DNA of 64,000 nt from Erodium maritimum (taxonomy: Eukaryota; Streptophyta; Magnoliopsida; Geraniales; Geraniaceae). The notes beneath the pieces are model-generated. The model ran no database searches. It saw nothing but the letters and a program-made list of their open reading frames with translations, and was not told the DNA's origin. This document shows, in pieces, positions 1-10,020 of the stretch. The position numbers and the translations under genes are program-made. The stretch lies in NCBI GenBank assembly GCA_963921825.1, contig OY997591.1, forward strand, positions 37,407,825 to 37,471,824, written 5' to 3'. Every line of letters begins with the position of its first letter. Positions within the stretch are counted from its first letter, which is position 1.

Positions 1-1440
1 TACCCTTTCTATTAAAGACCTAATCTTGCTCAACCAATCCCAGCATGAGAACAAGAAGAGTATGCCGTTAATTATGCCCTACATCAGAGACCAGACACCC
101 ACAGCCTCATGTAAAATCTTCAAGTTTCAAATTTCAAGTGAATATCATATTACCAATCGAAAGAAGTCTATAAAAAAGAATAAGAAGTGGGCAACTCTAC
201 GTTCAGAGACACTGTTGACCAATGAAATAAACAGAAACAATAGACACACAAAAAAAGGACAGAGTAGATTACAGACAGAAAAATGTAGGATGTGGATAGA
301 AACTGTCCAATTCAGATGCCTGAGAGGTATGCAAATAATGCCTCACTACGACAACCCTTCTCTTGAACAGTAATACTGAGAAGAAAATGCACACATGACT
401 GCAGGTTAACTAATAACTATACAACAAAACATTAATACATCAACTTCATACAATTTTTCTATGCTTGGTTATATCCAAATACACTTTATGAAGAATGAGA
501 CAGTTCTGAAGGTATGCACATAAGAAACCTTTGGAAGACCAATACGCAGTTAACAATGTCATTCTGAAGTAAAGGTTTTGGGGTTGTTTCTTTTAAGGTT
601 CAAGAGAGGAGTCTTCAATACAAATGTTTTACTGATACAGAACTCAAAGGAGAAACCAAGAAAGAAAGAAAAAACGCTAACCCAAAGATCAGGGTATTTT
701 AAGCTCAGAGAAAGCTCATTAACTTCATAATATATAATCCATTTTAAGCTAGTTTAACATAAAAACATTGCTCAAACAGAAGTTGCAATAAGCAGTGAGT
801 TACATGCTAAGCATAATGACGTACAATTAATTGCCGATGCATGAACTGTGTCAATAGCTCCTGAACAATTTTCAAAACATCCAAATATTCAAACAAACAA
901 AAATTCTGGGCTTATTTATCATTTTATGTTCTAGGGTTCCTGGCTCTCCAATTTACAGAGTTGTCATCAAAATTTAGTAAATCAACCTAACGTCAATTCA
1001 CAATAACCAAAACTTCTTAATAGCACTATACCAATCATCTGCAAACTGAAGACGAACCTGGATTTCATACCTTTTTTTTCTGACACAATACCAATGAATA
1101 TACCAAATAGATTGATTTAGGACCCAGATCTCCAAAACTGATACAAATTTCTTGAGCAAAACGATGAATTTATAGAACGTAATCAAACAAAAAGGGGAAT
1201 GTGAATCCGATAAAGAAAGTACCTTCTGTAACTCATTGATTTGCAGATCTCAAACTTCTGCGGTAGTGAACTGCCGAATTGCACGATAAAATTGAAAAGG
1301 CAATTGTACCGAGTAGATGGAGATGCAAATGAGATGGTGCCTGAGGAACAGGGAGGGCCAAAGGCTTGAAATTACAGTAAGGTTTGTTTAATTGCCGAGA
1401 AAAGGTGGGAAAAGAAAATGGTTTGGTAGGTAACAGCATT
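1..1440. other. Unassigned AT-rich flank with an exon-like patch on the minus strand
   Basis: No recognisable protein or RNA gene. Read on the minus strand, the stretch from about 1445 down to 1223 is open and is followed by a plausible donor site (AAG then GTACTTTC, near 1222), so it could be the edge of a minus-strand exon. It contains the short motif at 1308-1376 that recurs at 6784-6875. The frame has no family signature, and 26-373 (+) is also open without looking coding. I treat the region as host sequence of unknown content. Confidence 0.3.
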
Positions 1441-1812
1441 TGCATCCAGTCGGGGCGGGAGCAAGGGGCGTGTGCCTCGGGGTTCGGGGTTCGCGCTGCC
1501 CTTGATGCGGGGAGCTGTCCAGGCGGGGCGTGGGGGTCGGGGCGTATCCCCTCATGGCCGGGTGCGGAGCGTAGGGCTGAAACACGACTTGCGCCTCTTT
1601 GCCTCGCGCCTCACCTCTCCGCCTGTCACCGTGTGACGCGGGGGATATCAGGCCGTTGCCCAACGGCTATATTTTTTTTAATAAAAATTAAAAACAAACA
1701 AAACCCTTATAAATACCTCATCCTCATTTATCAAATTCACACCATTTCTATCTACATTCTCTCAACTATCTATTAATTTTAGTTCCTCTCAATTACCATT
1801 TCTATCTACACC
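1441..1812 (+). other. GC-rich block and probable 5' UTR of the Harbinger ORF1 copy
   Basis: Positions 1445-1665 are very GC-rich. They lead into an AT-rich stretch with a TATA-like TATAAATACC near 1709 and then a pyrimidine-rich leader that reaches the ATG at 1813. This looks like the promoter and leader of the downstream transposon gene. I could not find matching terminal inverted repeats or a 3-bp TTA/TAA duplication here and near 3540-3600, so the left end of the element stays undefined. Confidence 0.35.
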
Positions 1813-3294
1813 ATGTCGGATAATGATTCGCTTCTACCGCCGAGCTCACCGGAGCAACCACAATACACGTCGCCAGGCCTCAGTACGGATGAAGATCCGA
1901 ACACCAATCTACCCGACAGCTACCAACAATATTTGCAAACCGGTTTCACTCAAACCGGTGGTTGGCCCGCTAATACTTTCAACCAATTCATGCAAACCGG
2001 TTGAAACCAAGGTTCATTTTTTAATTAATTTTGATTACAAATGCATTTAATTTCATGAATTAAATTTTAAATTATGTATGTTAAAATTTAATTCAATTTT
2101 TAATTATGTAGGTTAAATTTTAATTAAATTTTTAAGTATGTATGCTATATTTTAATTAAATTGTTAATTATGTGTGTTAAATTTTAATTATATTGTTAAT
2201 GTTGACATAAGTCTAATGAGACCACTGGCCAATCAAATGGGACAACCATCCAATCAAATGGGACAACCACCCCCCTCCCTTTTCCCACCATTATTCCGAC
2301 CACCAATGTTCGACCCTTACGGTCTTGCTGGAAACTTTTTCGCCCAACAACAACATGTCGGCGGCAACTCCGAAACCCGCTTGTCTTCTACTTCATCATC
2401 CGTTAGACCGAGGACTAGGGCGGTCTCAGAGAGGAGAACCAAGTGGGCCCCTTCAGTGGACATGCTCCTAATAGCTGCTTGGCAACGTACAACAAAAGAT
2501 CACATCAAGGGGACCTCCCAAGATGGGAACACGTTCTAGTCCACTATGACCAGAGATTCGTCAGAGTTGGGAAGTTCAAAGAAGAAGATTTTACAGTCCA
2601 AGTCGTCAAGAGCCATTTTAAAAAATGTGTGTCAAGAGTGAGGTGATATGTCACACTGTTGAGGAAGGAGAAGGCATTAGATCATAGTGGCTGGAACGAA
2701 GAAAGGTACAGGGAGCGGGTCATGGAACTCTATCGGATTCACACCAGTTTCTCAAAAGCGAGCCGAAGTTTTTCAAGCTCCACCATTGGATCGAGGCGTT
2801 GGAAAATGATGAGAAGTTCTGGGTAGAGGAAGACCTTGGTGGGTGTGTACGACGACGCTTGAACGAGTCCGGCAGTTACAGCACAACCCCACCTAGCTCA
2901 ATTCCCACCGACGATGAAAATGTTACACATCTCGCTGCTGACGACCAACCATTTGAAGGCCCAAGTTCCCCAATTTTGCCCCATGTTCTCCAATTTCCAC
3001 TCCGCGTGAACAACATCGCCCTATTGACAACAAGGCCGCGAAGAGTAAGGGGAAGACTCTCTTAGATAAAGCCTCGGCCATCGCTTAAATAGAAAATGCA
3101 AGGTGTGAGAAGGCGAAGCTTACCGTCACTCTAGACGTCAAAGTCGATAAATATATACAGGAAATTAAAGAGCTGGAACGCGTTGACACGGATAAGTTGA
3201 ACGAGGAACAACAGGTGAATCACGCGAAAATGTTGTCTGTATATTTCGCACAAGTCGAGAAGCTTCAGAGACAAATTGATGCTATTATAAAATA
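1813..3294 (+). pseudogene. PIF/Harbinger-type ORF1 (Myb/SANT-like, NAM-associated C-terminus), broken
   Basis: Fragments in order resemble the plant proteins often mislabelled 'glutathione S-transferase T3-like', which are ORF1 DNA-binding partners of Harbinger transposases or genes derived from them. The N-terminus starts MSDNDSLLPPSSPEQ (1813). An AT-rich gap follows (about 2003-2215), perhaps an intron. Then comes a SANT-like block (RRTKWAPSVDMLLIAAW, about 2431-2481). Near 2800 a WIEALENDEKFW motif is read in another frame. A lysine-rich stretch (NKAAKSKGKTLLDKASAIA, about 3021-3087) corresponds to the NAM-associated region, and the end is coiled-coil-like (VEKLQRQIDAIIK, stop about 3292). 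At least one in-frame stop (near 3088) and several frame changes break it. In the family this protein binds DNA and helps the transposase; this copy cannot encode it. No DDE transposase is seen nearby, so it is non-autonomous or a transposon-derived gene remnant. Confidence 0.7.
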
Positions 3295-3671
3295 AATTTA
3301 TGTATTTTATTTAGTATTATTTTTAATGAACGTATTATTGTAATATTTGATGATTAATGAAATTTCAAGTTTATAAATTATTTTTGTATTTATTTTTAAT
3401 TTATGTATTTATTAATTAATTATATATATTTTATTTCTATTTATTTATTAATTTGTTAATTAAATACGCATTTAACAAATTCTGCAAAAACATAATTAAT
3501 TATCCAATCAGCATTTCAAGAGTAGCATGATCCCCATATCAGCCCCTCTTCATGTCGAACAATCTCAATTTTGGAGGGGCAATGGCAGAATTCAGCCTAG
3601 TCAGCAGAGGTTCTGCCTCTTACCTCTTGCCTCTTTCCTTTCTTGATCTACATGCTCTAAGAACTCAAAGA
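3295..3671. other. AT-rich spacer and host flank before the hAT element
   Basis: Positions 3295-3480 are almost pure A/T. Positions 3480-3671 are more mixed and include a short open frame with no recognisable family. The last bases before the hAT element form its target site (CTCCACGG, 3672-3679). Confidence 0.4.
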
Positions 3672-4154
3672 CTCCACGGTAAGGTTGTAAAAATCCTTGT
3701 CGGGAGGCGTATAGGTGCTAAAATGAGTTTTGTTGATCCGATTTATCTTTTTGGACGTTCTGAGCTGTTTAAAAGGAATATGGACGGATTAATCCTTGAT
3801 TCGATCGATTAATCATCACTTTCCCGATTAATTGGACAGGTCGTTCAGACGTCGAGTTGGGTTCGTAATTAAAAAAATAGTTTCTAATTTTTTTACAAAA
3901 ATAAGTGAGAACATAAAATTTTGCTAGCTGAATTTGATCCATGCTATTAATTTTTTTAGTTTAGTATTTTCAAAACATAAAAATTGTACAAACATGTATT
4001 AATTGAGTTTTGATAGAGTCATACTTATTGATCTTATATGATACTTCTAGTTTAGTAGAATTTTTATGTTTTTAAATACATTTAATGTTTGATATTATTA
4101 ATATTTTTATACAGTATAGTATAAAATTTGATAATATATAATAAAATTAATAAA

Positions 4155-6091
4155 GGGTTAAATACTTTTTGGTACCCTTATGTTCGGTCCACGAACATTT
4201 TGGTACCCTTATGTTTTAAATGACCAATTTGGTACCCTTATGTTCGGTCCACAAACGGAATTGGCATATTCCGTTAGAAAACTAACAGAATATTCCTCCA
4301 AATTAGTCATGTGACACCATGTGCAGTTAAGTGGAGTGTGAAATGATGACTTTTCCCTTTCTCGATTTAACCTTATCAATTTGATATATAAAATTACCAT
4401 TATACCCTTTGTTATAATACAAAATTAATAATCAAAATAATAAAATAATAATAATAATAGAATTAATTAATTTAATAAATGATATAATTAAAAAAACAAT
4501 TTCCTTTATTTTCCTACTCTATATCATGTGTAATCTATTGACCTAATCATTAACACCTTTCTTCGTCTCTCTAATCTACAGCTTTCTCGCTTTATCTCCG
4601 GCGAGACCACGGCGCGAAAGAGGTCGTGGAACTCACAAATTTCAAATCGAAGCTCATCCTCACTCTTAATCTCGAGTTCAGAGGCACGGGCGGCGACGCT
4701 AGTTCGGAGGCACGGGCGGCGACGGCGGCGAGTTCAGGGCAGGACGGAGCTCTTGTCCTTCGCGTCTCATCTCCAACGTTTGTGGCGAGGGCTTTCACTG
4801 CGAGCTCTTGTGCTTCGCGTCCTGTCTCCGACGTTTGGGGCGAGGGCTTTCACGACGACCTCCGTTTCAGTCAGATCTGTCCCTCGTCGTGGAAGAATCT
4901 GAGCCTCGCCGTGTATGGTTCTCGAGGTTCTACCTTTCACGATTTGTATCCTCCGCCGCTGTAGATCTGCAGCTGGGGCAAGACCACGATGAGGCCTCTT
5001 GGAGTTCCGATGTTGTGGATATTGGAGTCCCGAGGGAGACGAGGTCTCGATTTCGCATGCGTCTACCTGATGGCAACGAGGTCCCTCGGTTGCTTGCAAT
5101 TAGGGCTCTTGTTCTTTGTTTTTTCAATTTTTCCGCTCAATCTGTAAATTGATTGAACGAATTTAAGGTTTGTTTTGGTTGAAAGAATTTGGGATGAGGG
5201 TCGTGCTCGCCGGAGAGATGTCTGCTCGGGGAAGAACCATCACGAAGAAGACGAACAGGGACATATGTAAATTTTTTATTAAGAAAATAATAATAAAATT
5301 AGAAAAAAAAATTTATTAAAAAGGAAATTAAAAAAAATATATATATGTATAAATATGAGTAGAATTATTATGAAAATTGAAAAATAAACAAAAACAAATA
5401 TATTTATTGAATTTATATTTTAATTAATTTAAATTATTAAAATTTTAATATAATTATGAAAATAAAAAGATAATTATAAAAACAATATTTTATTAAGGAA
5501 ATTTGAAAATTGAATATTTAAAAAATTAAAGAAACAAAAAATTTGTATAATTAATTTTAAAACAATAAATGAATTAAAATAAATGTATATGAATTTTTAT
5601 TTAAAAAATTTATTAAAATAATATAAAATACTTAAATTAATAAAAATATTAGAAAAAAATAAATACAATTATAAATTATTCGGAAAAATAATGATATTAT
5701 TATAAATTATTTAAAAAATAATTATAAATATATTTAAAGTTTTTTTTAATTCTGAATATTAATAAAAAAACATTAGTTTTTAATTATGAAAACTAATGGT
5801 TGAAATTTAAATATATATTTTTTAATTATGGAAATTAGAAGTTTGAATTATTATTAAATCAAAAGTCAACCAAAATAAAAAAGGGTAAAACAATCTTTTT
5901 ATGTTAAGTCAAAAATCAACTAAATTGACAAAGGGAAAATGGTCTTTTAACATTATTTTTTATTTTTTTTAACCCCAATAGCTCAAAATATTCGTGGACC
6001 GAACATTAGGGTACCAAATTCGAATAAAAAATCATAAGGGTACCAAAACGTTCGTAGACTGAACATAAGGGTACCAAAATGTATTTAACCC
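4155..6091. mobile_element. Non-autonomous Mutator-like element (MULE)
   Basis: Terminal inverted repeats of about 105 bp (4155-4260 and 5985-6091) begin GGGTTAAATAC. Each holds three spaced copies of TTTGGTACCCTTATG or a close variant. The flanks ATTAATAAA (4146-4154) and AATAATAAA (6092-6100) form a 9-bp duplication with one mismatch, as expected for Mutator-like elements. The interior is a GC-rich block (about 4560-5270) in very AT-rich sequence. No MURA transposase is present. It was inserted into the hAT element at 3680-6189, so it is the younger of the two. Confidence 0.8.
4560..5270 (+). other. GC-rich block inside the MULE, possible captured gene fragment
   Basis: Base composition changes sharply at both sides. 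The block has internal near-duplicates (GAGGCACGGGCGGCGAC twice around 4681-4727, and GGCGAGGGCTTTCAC near 4785 and 4839), so part arose by local duplication. Both strands stay open for 60-114 codons in several frames, as GC-rich sequence does by chance, and none matches a family I know. A captured cellular fragment, as in Pack-MULEs, is one explanation; native element sequence is the other. Confidence 0.35.
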
Positions 6092-6197
6092 AATAATAAA
6101 ATAATAATCCTATTAATCTTCAATTAATCCCTTCCTAGCGCCTAGATCCCTTCCCTCCCGACAAGCGCCTAATGTTTTTTACAACCTTGCTCCACGG

Positions 6198-7318
6198 TCG
6201 GGTTCGTGTTGGAAACACGGAAATGATTGGTAGCAAATGTTGACGAGCTCCATCATAGGGAAATTAGGAAAATGATTTTATGGTGAAGTTTGTTTTTATT
6301 TCTAATCTACGACAAGAAATCCACTAAAACTCATCCATAACATAAAAATGTGAGAACTTAGAACATGTACAGTATAGAGGCTTAAGGTTTATGTTATTGA
6401 CTGTATAAAATAGTGAATATGAACCTCTTAGTTAAAATGTATCCCACAATGGTGAAGTTTATTGTGAGATATATGATTATGAGTAGATGTTGACTAGATA
6501 TTGAATTAATATTGTGCTGAATTTATTAAATTCCAATTTAAAATAATAAATACTAAAGAAGATTGATTTTTTTTAACAAAATTAAATAATTATAAAATAA
6601 ATTAACTAAATGAATTGACACTTGAAATTTTATTCATGCCCGAATAATATAAGCTAAGACATTAACTGCATTGATTGACAAGACGATTGTGATTAGTCTG
6701 ATTCGTAATTCGCTCCAAAGCAATTTCACACATGGTCAACATGGTCATCTTGGAGTTGCCCTTGGATGTTATTATTGTGCACCTCGTAGATGGAGATGAA
6801 ATTCAGATGGTACCTGAGGAACTGGGAGGGACAGAGCTTTGAACCGAGTAGATGGAGATGGAAATGAGATGGTACCTTGTTAGGATGAGAGCCCTTGAGC
6901 ACAAGTAGAGGTGGAATGACTTCACTACATTCAAGGACCGTCTGATGTTGGTCCACATAGATATCATGACTTTTATCCACAGCCTGAAGCGCCAAAACAG
7001 AAATGGTTGGACAACATAATATATACAAGAAGAGGACAACATCATGAATGAAACCATAACACTTCATGAGAACCTGATGTGTAGAAGAACCCTAGATCTT
7101 CAATGGTACACATGGGGTAGCTTGTTGTTCAAGTTCATGTGTCCCCATCTATCCTTTATGTTTCAATTATGAACTTGTGAACCTTTTGAATGTTTAGTTT
7201 TGTTGGCTCTCGTCTGTATTGTGTAATGAAGCTCTTTCTGGTTTATTACTTAATTGTTTTGGATATGTTGGATGATTTTCTTATGACTAATTTCATTTAA
7301 CCTATATTTATAATCAGT
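6198..7318. other. Unassigned host-like sequence
   Basis: Mostly AT-rich with no recognisable gene. It holds the two-copy motif at 6784-6875 and a minus-strand open frame (7067 down to 6726) that covers the motif and carries no known domain. Near its right end, 7298-7345 resembles 9430-9478 on the other side of the LINE, an older local duplication. Confidence 0.35.
6784..6875. repeat. Dispersed short duplication (second site at 1308-1376)
   Basis: GTAGATGGAGATG followed by a variant of AAATGAGATGGTACCTGAGGAAC occurs twice here in tandem and once at 1308-1345, with neighbouring bases such as GGGAGGG also shared. On the minus strand both sites include CCTCAGG, which would fit a 3' splice site, and both encode an HLHLLG-like string. 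The origin is unknown. Confidence 0.5.
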
Positions 7319-7453
7319 ATGTTCTATATCCAAAATCTATATTTAAAAAACTTCGATATGTTGGATGATTGCAATGAAATAATTTTTTTTGATAAGCTCA
7401 AAATTTTAAAAATTTTTTTATTTGATTGCAATCATCCAACATATCATATATGG

Positions 7454-9376
7454 AAAAACATGAAGCCAGAACGCTCTCAGCGTCCTAAAGATGGCCGGAG
7501 CTTCAACTCCCGTAACATTGACGAGTTTGTTGCCTTTTGCTCTGGTTTGTTGTCGCTTTATTCAGAGTTTCAGGCCATTATACCGGTGAAGAACCAGTCG
7601 AAGGGTGGCCCGATCACTGGTTGTGATGCACATAATCGCCGGAGCAGGAAGCCTCGTCCGGTTGCTACATCAACGGCGAAGCAGGGCCCGTCAGGTAAGG
7701 CCGATCCTACTCCAATATCTATCCCCTTAGCTGGTTCAAATGAAGTGGAGTCAGACGGAATGTGCTCGGATAGAGTAGTGGGTCGCCGGCGTAGACTCCC
7801 GGTTCAGTACGGGGTGAGCGACCCAGAGCTCTATGTTCAGAATTTACATTATCCTGCGACGGAGGAGTGGTTTCGGGAAGAAATTTCCAGGTTTGGCGTT
7901 GTAGCTTCTCTCTCGTTGGTGAAGAAAGCTAACAGGAAGGGTTTGTTTTTTGGGTTCGCCCATTTCACGACGTCCTTGGCGGCGTCTCAGGCTGTTGAGA
8001 CTCTAAATGCAGTACAAGTGAGAGGGCATGTGCTGTTCGTGGCGTTCTCTCGGCAGCGTTTGGTCTCTCCAGCGACCGAGTCAATTGGGAACGAGAAACA
8101 GAGCATTGGCTCTATTCCACGTGACGATCCGACCCATCACTCCGGTGAGCTTGCTCGGTCAGATGGAAATGCGCTGGAGTCTCCTAGAGGGACACTAACT
8201 CAAATGGTCACTCCCTATCGGCGAAGTTTGGCCTCTCCAGCGACTGAGCCAATCCGGACCGAAAAACAAGAGCATGGGCTCTGTTCCGTGTGTTTTTCCG
8301 ATCCCTCATTCCGGTGATCTCACGCGGTCAGAAGTCACTGAGATGGAGTCTCTTAGAGGGTTAGTGCCACTTCTGGTCAATTCCTCTCCGGTACCAACCT
8401 CGGCGACGCCTTCGCAGGATTCCGTCGAGCTCTCGGGTTCTTCTTCCCCCGTTTCAGGAATTGAGCCTTTGATTTCAGGGATTGCTAATCACGGGATTTC
8501 GATTTCGAATCCAAAGTTAAGAGATTGCTATGATCATGTTTTGATCGCGCCATACTTCTCGGACGGGTTGCCTTCTCCAGTGAGTTTGGATGACTTCAAA
8601 GTTGTGGAAGTAGTTGGGCCTCGTGTTCTTTTGGGCCAAGAAACCTTTCTTGGTGGGCTTGGTCTCAATCAGGCTGATTCTGGCCTGGTCGGGTCGGGCC
8701 TGCCTTATGGGCTTTCTGGGCCTGCTGACGGTTCATCAGATAAGGCCCAAGTGATGGCTCGAGAGGATCCGAGCTTGGTTACCATTTTTAAGCGAATGGA
8801 GAAAGACGTGGACCCCTCGGCTAGGGGCTCGAGTGATCCGACTTTGGATTTTGGTTTTCAAGGAAGCCCGTGGAAGGAAGCCTTGCAAAAATTGATATCG
8901 GTGGCTGTGCCAAAAAAACGTGGTCGCCCCACGAAGGGCCTGGAGAAGGTGATCGCACAACCAGTGGTAGTGTATCAGACGAGATCCAGGACTTCTGCAG
9001 ATAAAGGGGATAACAAGGGTCGTTTCCTGGTGAACGTAGCCAAAATAGATAGCTCGGGCAACAAGAGCTACAGCGCGAAGGTCAGTAGAAAAGTTGTTGA
9101 TCTCTGCTCCTTAGCTTCCGAGGGAAAGAGGGACATGGATCTTTTGGAACCGACTTCTGACCAAGTACTATCCCCTGTTCCGGTGTCTAACCGGTTTACT
9201 TGTTTGAACCCGAACAGGAATTAGGCAAGATGCTTGTACGTTATGTTTTGTTCAGGTTCTGTATTTGCTCTTTGTAGCTGTACTGGTTAAAGGAAAGGAT
9301 CTCTTTGGATCTTTTCTTGCTCTGTTCTATTTCTTTTTAGCACATTTGCTCAATAAAATTTTTAGCTTATAAAAAA
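7454..9376 (+). mobile_element. ORF1-only LINE-type (non-LTR) retroposon
   Basis: The 16-bp sequence AACATATCATATATGG directly repeats at 7438-7453 and 9377-9392. The insert ends with AATAAA-like CAATAAAATTTTTAGC and a short A run (from 9371), marks of target-primed reverse transcription. It carries one long gene with an RRM, as in ORF1 of plant L1-type LINEs, and then goes straight to a roughly 150-bp 3' end. ORF2 (endonuclease and reverse transcriptase) is absent. It is either an internally deleted LINE or a non-autonomous ORF1-only form. A processed host gene is a weaker alternative, given the LINE-like 3' end. Confidence 0.7.
7460..9224 (+). pseudogene. LINE ORF1-like protein with RRM, one frameshift
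   Basis: The ATG at 7460 lies six bases inside the insert, so I prefer it to the upstream ATG at 7319. An RRM spans about residues 123-200 (7826-8059), with RNP2-like LYVQNL and RNP1-like KGLFFGFAHF. Downstream is a direct internal repeat of about 55 codons: both units begin SPATE and include an EKQ (from about 8068 and 8236). In unit 2 the triplet context AAACAAGAGC has one extra A relative to AAACAGAGC in unit 1 (near 8268). This shifts the frame: the first frame stops at 8317 and the second runs on to 9224. The C-terminal part has a basic KKRGRPTKGLEK stretch (about 8910-8945). ORF1 proteins of LINEs bind the element RNA. No CCHC knuckle is visible. Confidence 0.65.
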
Positions 9377-9392
9377 AACATATCATATATGG

Positions 9393-10020
9393 GATAATTT
9401 TATTTCAATGATTACAATGAAATAATTTTATTAACCTATATTCACAATCGATATATCATATATCCAGAATCTATATTGAATATATATACGGGGGCTTTCG
9501 GTTACAAATCATCCCTTACATACAAAATAAGAACCAATCTAAACCTTTCATTAAACAAAATCCACGACCCATATAGATTGCGATTCTGGATTATTATTTT
9601 TTTAAATTCTGACTTTTAAATTTCAAGGCGCGCTGATATGCGGGGTAAAGTGGGAAGACACGATTTGTTTGTATGGAAACGTTTCCAAAAATACTTCCAC
9701 ATGATCATTATCTATAAATGGAGATATAATTGATTCTGAAATCAATAATAATCGGAAACTAACGATTGAATCATTTTCGAACAACATATATCAGAACAAA
9801 AGGCAAACTGAAAGACAAAACGATTCATAGCAAACACACCTTCAAAGAATCACAGAAGCAAATGCCGTTTAGTTTATCATTTTCTCTTCGATTGTTACTT
9901 GCTGCACCATGTTTCGTTTCATGTTCGTCAAGATTAAGTGAATAGATGGTTTGTATGTAAATGGTTTAGTGGATTGAAACTTCGATTATTGATATGATTA
10001 TTTTTTTCTTATCAATATGA
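9393..10020 (+). other. Host-like sequence, possible promoter region
   Basis: No coding family is recognised. CTATAAATGGAG at about 9711-9722 is TATA-box-like and is followed by A-rich, leader-like sequence to about 9870. If real, it would drive transcription into the tandem array and towards the FAR1-like fragment that now lies beyond 35 kb. That link is inference only. Confidence 0.25.

Larger units (their letters stand above)
3680..6189. mobile_element. Non-autonomous hAT-type element, interrupted by a MULE
   Basis: The left end (T-AAGGTTGTAAAAA, then CTTGTCGGGAGGCG) and the reverse complement of the right end (C-AAGGTTGTAAAAA, then GCGCTTGTCGGGAGG) form terminal inverted repeats. The 8-bp sequence CTCCACGG flanks both sides (3672-3679 and 6190-6197), the duplication length typical of hAT. 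Without the nested element (4155-6091) and its duplicated target, about 0.56 kb remains, with no transposase. The T/C mismatch at the outermost base is the only irregularity. Mobilisation would have needed a hAT transposase in trans. Confidence 0.8.

Noticed and set aside
1388-1776. Open frames on both strands in the GC-rich block (1384-1776 plus, 1663-1388 minus)
   Set aside because: GC-rich sequence stays open by chance; no domain, and it is better explained as the leader of the Harbinger ORF1.
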